From an uncultured Eubacteriales bacterium (GTDB lineage: Bacteria > Bacillota > Clostridia > Christensenellales > Borkfalkiaceae): a stretch of DNA of 64,000 nt. The stretch covers positions 148,730-212,729 of the forward strand of contig CACXGN010000001.1 in NCBI GenBank assembly GCA_902767225.1. Reading direction: 5' to 3'. A model generated the notes under the pieces. That model worked only from the letters and a program-made list of their open reading frames with translations. It was not told where the DNA came from and made no database searches. Numbering within the stretch: position 1 is the first letter of the stretch; the number at the start of each line of letters is the position of its first letter. A program made the position numbers and the translations under genes. Shown here one piece after another: positions 62,176 through 64,000 of the stretch.

Positions 62176-64000
62176 TTATTTTAAGATCGTTCCGTAAGTT
62201 GAAGGATTTAAGTTATTTATTTCGGAGAAGTTTATATTCGTTTTATTAAGTTCAAGTCCAAGCGAAACGCTTATATCGATTATGCTTAACGCGCTGAACG
62301 AAAGGTTAAGGCTGGATAGTTGATCGTTTTTAACGGTGATCACAGCCGTCATATCGCTTAGCGCCGAACTGCCCGCAAGTTCTTGCCCGTCTAAAACTAT
62401 CGTATGCTTTGAACTTGCATAAGAGTAACTCTTAATAACTTTTTCGATCTTGATTTCGTTATTATTCTCCGTGAACTGATTGAGCAAGTTATCGGTGAAT
62501 CCCGCAAAGAAGCCGATTTGCTCTAACATCGTCTTTCCGAAGTATTCTCTTGTCATCCTTCTATAAGAAGTAGAAGAACTCCACTGGAACCAACTTCTAG
62601 AGTAATTAAGTCGCTTTATGTAGAAGTAACCGTCCTTATAGATAAGCGTTCCGTCTCCGCACTTGATGTAGTTAGATGCAAGATCCGCAACCAAAATGTC
62701 TTTGGCAAGGCTTATGTGTGCAACCGCTTCTATCTTTTTGCCTTCCGCTCCGTCGTCTATAAGGCGGATAGCTGCGTCAACGTTAACGGTTCTTTCAATT
62801 ATTCCTATAACGTTTATCTTTGCCGTTCCGGATAGGTAATATGTTCCGCTCTTATTTTCAATAACGTTAACAAGTCCTTTAACTAATCCCTTGACGTTCG
62901 ATAGGTCTATGAACGAACCGGACGGGGTAGTAAGATTTGCAAAAGTATTGTTGTTAAGCGAAATGTGTCCGTATTTTTCGTCTATGCTGACGTCAAGCGC
63001 AAGATTGCCGTTATCTACATAGGCTTTTAAGTCTATATCATAATCTAAACCTAAGTCGTCTGCGCATATATTAACGCCTAATATTCCGTTACTTATAGAA
63101 AGCGATTTAACAAACCCGACAAGATTATCTAAGTTCTTAAAGTCGTATTCCTTTATTAGGGTAAGCACGTCGGTAGAGGATAACAGTTCGCCGTAATTCA
63201 AACTCTGAATAACGTTTTTATATTCGCTCTTAATAAGGTCGACCATTTCGTCCATAGCCGTGCGGGAAAGTTTAACTTTAAGCGTATCGTTATATATTAT
63301 GTATAACGTCGCGTTGCTGTATTGAATATAAAGTTTATGCGTTTTTCCGTTTGCGGTGATTAAAACCGTTCCGCCGAGGGTTAAGTCGCCGTTATTGAAC
63401 GCCGCGGTGGGATCGGCAAGATCGCCCTTATTATGTATTTTAATATTTTGAAGGCTGATCTGAACTTTTCCTATTTTAATATTTCCGTTTGCCGTAAAGT
63501 ATCTATTCGATAATTGCGCATATATCTTAGAAATAAGATCTTCGAGCCCTGCGATAGAAACGTAATCGGCTTGCGGTAAGGCAACGATAGGATCGCTTAT
63601 CATATAAGATAATTTAGCGTTCAACTTATCCGAAGCAACCGTAATTCCTGTATGCGAAAGCGTAACGGCAAAATCTTCCACGTCAAAGGATAGCGAGCCG
63701 ATATTGTATATAATCGAGTTAATGATATCAATTACCTTATCCATTAATCCGTCGGTATTAAGCATAGAAGATATATCTAAACCGAAGATATCAAGGTAAT
63801 CTGAGATCGTATCGATAGAAGATTTAAGCGCGATATTGCCAACTTTAACGAATACGGTTGAATCTTCGAAGAATACGGAGATATTCAAAGTATCGTTAAG
63901 AGTAAGTTCAGCAGAAACCTTTATATCTTTAAGATCGTTAAAGTCAACGGTAACTACACCCGAGATATCGAAGGAAGAAACAGCAAGGTCAATCGAGAGC
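62176..64000 (-). CDS. Large modular secreted-type protein, C-terminal part (partial)
   Basis: At least 607 residues; the frame stays open to the right edge, so the start is outside. The sequence is a chain of beta-rich modules with similar phrases, for example LNISVFFEDSTVFVKVGNIAL and LYIQYSNATLYIIYNDTLKVKL, each followed by a helix such as SIDTISDYLDIF or AMDEMVDLIKS. It is rich in Asn, Ser, Ile, Leu and Asp, with no enzyme motif seen. The C-terminal 40 residues lack LPXTG or a membrane anchor. I do not recognise the family. A big surface or secreted adhesin is inference. The in-frame TTG at 63888 is not a true start. Confidence 0.7.
   Translation of the reverse strand, partial: LSIDLAVSSFDISGVVTVDFNDLKDIKVSAELTLNDTLNISVFFEDSTVFVKVGNIALKSSIDTISDYLDIFGLDISSMLNTDGLMDKVIDIINSIIYNIGSLSFDVEDFAVTLSHTGITVASDKLNAKLSYMISDPIVALPQADYVSIAGLEDLISKIYAQLSNRYFTANGNIKIGKVQISLQNIKIHNKGDLADPTAAFNNGDLTLGGTVLITANGKTHKLYIQYSNATLYIIYNDTLKVKLSRTAMDEMVDLIKSEYKNVIQSLNYGELLSSTDVLTLIKEYDFKNLDNLVGFVKSLSISNGILGVNICADDLGLDYDIDLKAYVDNGNLALDVSIDEKYGHISLNNNTFANLTTPSGSFIDLSNVKGLVKGLVNVIENKSGTYYLSGTAKINVIGIIERTVNVDAAIRLIDDGAEGKKIEAVAHISLAKDILVADLASNYIKCGDGTLIYKDGYFYIKRLNYSRSWFQWSSSTSYRRMTREYFGKTMLEQIGFFAGFTDNLLNQFTENNNEIKIEKVIKSYSYASSKHTIVLDGQELAGSSALSDMTAVITVKNDQLSSLNLSFSALSIIDISVSLGLELNKTNINFSEINNLNPSTYGTILK

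Noticed and set aside
63886..63888. TTG as the start of the right-edge gene
   Set aside because: The frame is open without a stop to the window edge and the protein context continues upstream.

Overview
The window looks like one continuous piece of the chromosome of an anaerobic, low-to-middle GC Bacillota (class Clostridia, probably an uncultured gut lineage; the lineage is inference). Reasons: the end of a str operon (rpsG-fusA-tuf), Gram-positive type genes (AddAB instead of RecBCD, RNase Y, TrmK, CpsD/CpsB), spore genes (spoIIQ, a collagen-like exosporium-type protein), and anaerobic redox enzymes (trimeric bifurcating-type [FeFe] hydrogenase, NfnAB, QueH). Shine-Dalgarno sites are mostly clear GGAGG/AAGGAG, and many promoters match TTGACA-17-TATAAT, often with an extended -10 TGn. 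TGA is a stop. I saw no tRNA, rRNA, CRISPR array, insertion sequence or prophage.

Layout. 1-3.6 kb: rpsG end, fusA, tuf with its own promoter. 3.6-10.5 kb: hup, a decayed-looking glycerol-1-phosphate dehydrogenase relative, a small secreted protein plus SpoIIQ under a possible sigma-F promoter, an M1-type metallopeptidase lipoprotein, a leucine-rich-repeat lipoprotein and an unknown lipoprotein. 10.6-18.4 kb: addB-addA, an unknown membrane protein, a ferritin-like protein. 18.4-24.9 kb: CpsD/CpsB kinase-phosphatase pair, peptidase E/queH, ttcA, a COG2426 membrane protein, patatin, and a metallo-beta-lactamase-fold lipoprotein without metal ligands. 24.9-33.9 kb: collagen-like protein, AbrB-ABC exporter operon with a palindromic operator, uvrB-uvrA, and an XRE regulator divergent from two unknown membrane-linked genes. 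33.9-48.5 kb: housekeeping runs dgt-dnaG-rpoD-trmK-nif3-zinc ribbon, ftsK-rimO-pgsA-cinA-recA, and rny. 48.5-58.4 kb: guaA (synthetase part only)-nfnA-nfnB on the minus strand, glutamine synthetase III, and hydrogenase hydC-hydB-hydA. 58.5-62.1 kb: a polysaccharide operon with sugar transferase, HpcH-type aldolase, 2-hydroxyacid dehydrogenase and glycosyltransferase. 62.2-64 kb: the end of a large modular protein running off the right edge.

Working together: the hydrogenase and NfnAB would balance NADH, NADPH and ferredoxin in a fermenting cell; guaA, glnA and nfn sit around nitrogen assimilation; AddAB, UvrAB, RecA, DnaG and FtsK give DNA repair, replication and segregation; SpoIIQ and the collagen-like protein point to sporulation. 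No gap between genes exceeds 300 bases. Intergenic regions are very compact: several terminators carry the next gene's promoter or ribosome binding site inside the hairpin, which is the most unusual regulatory theme here. The best candidates for undescribed biology are that architecture, two apparent pseudoenzymes (4.1-5.4 kb and 23.9-24.8 kb), the XRE/PH-like/winged-helix zinc-ribbon module (32.3-33.8 kb), and the aldolase-dehydrogenase pair in the polysaccharide operon.
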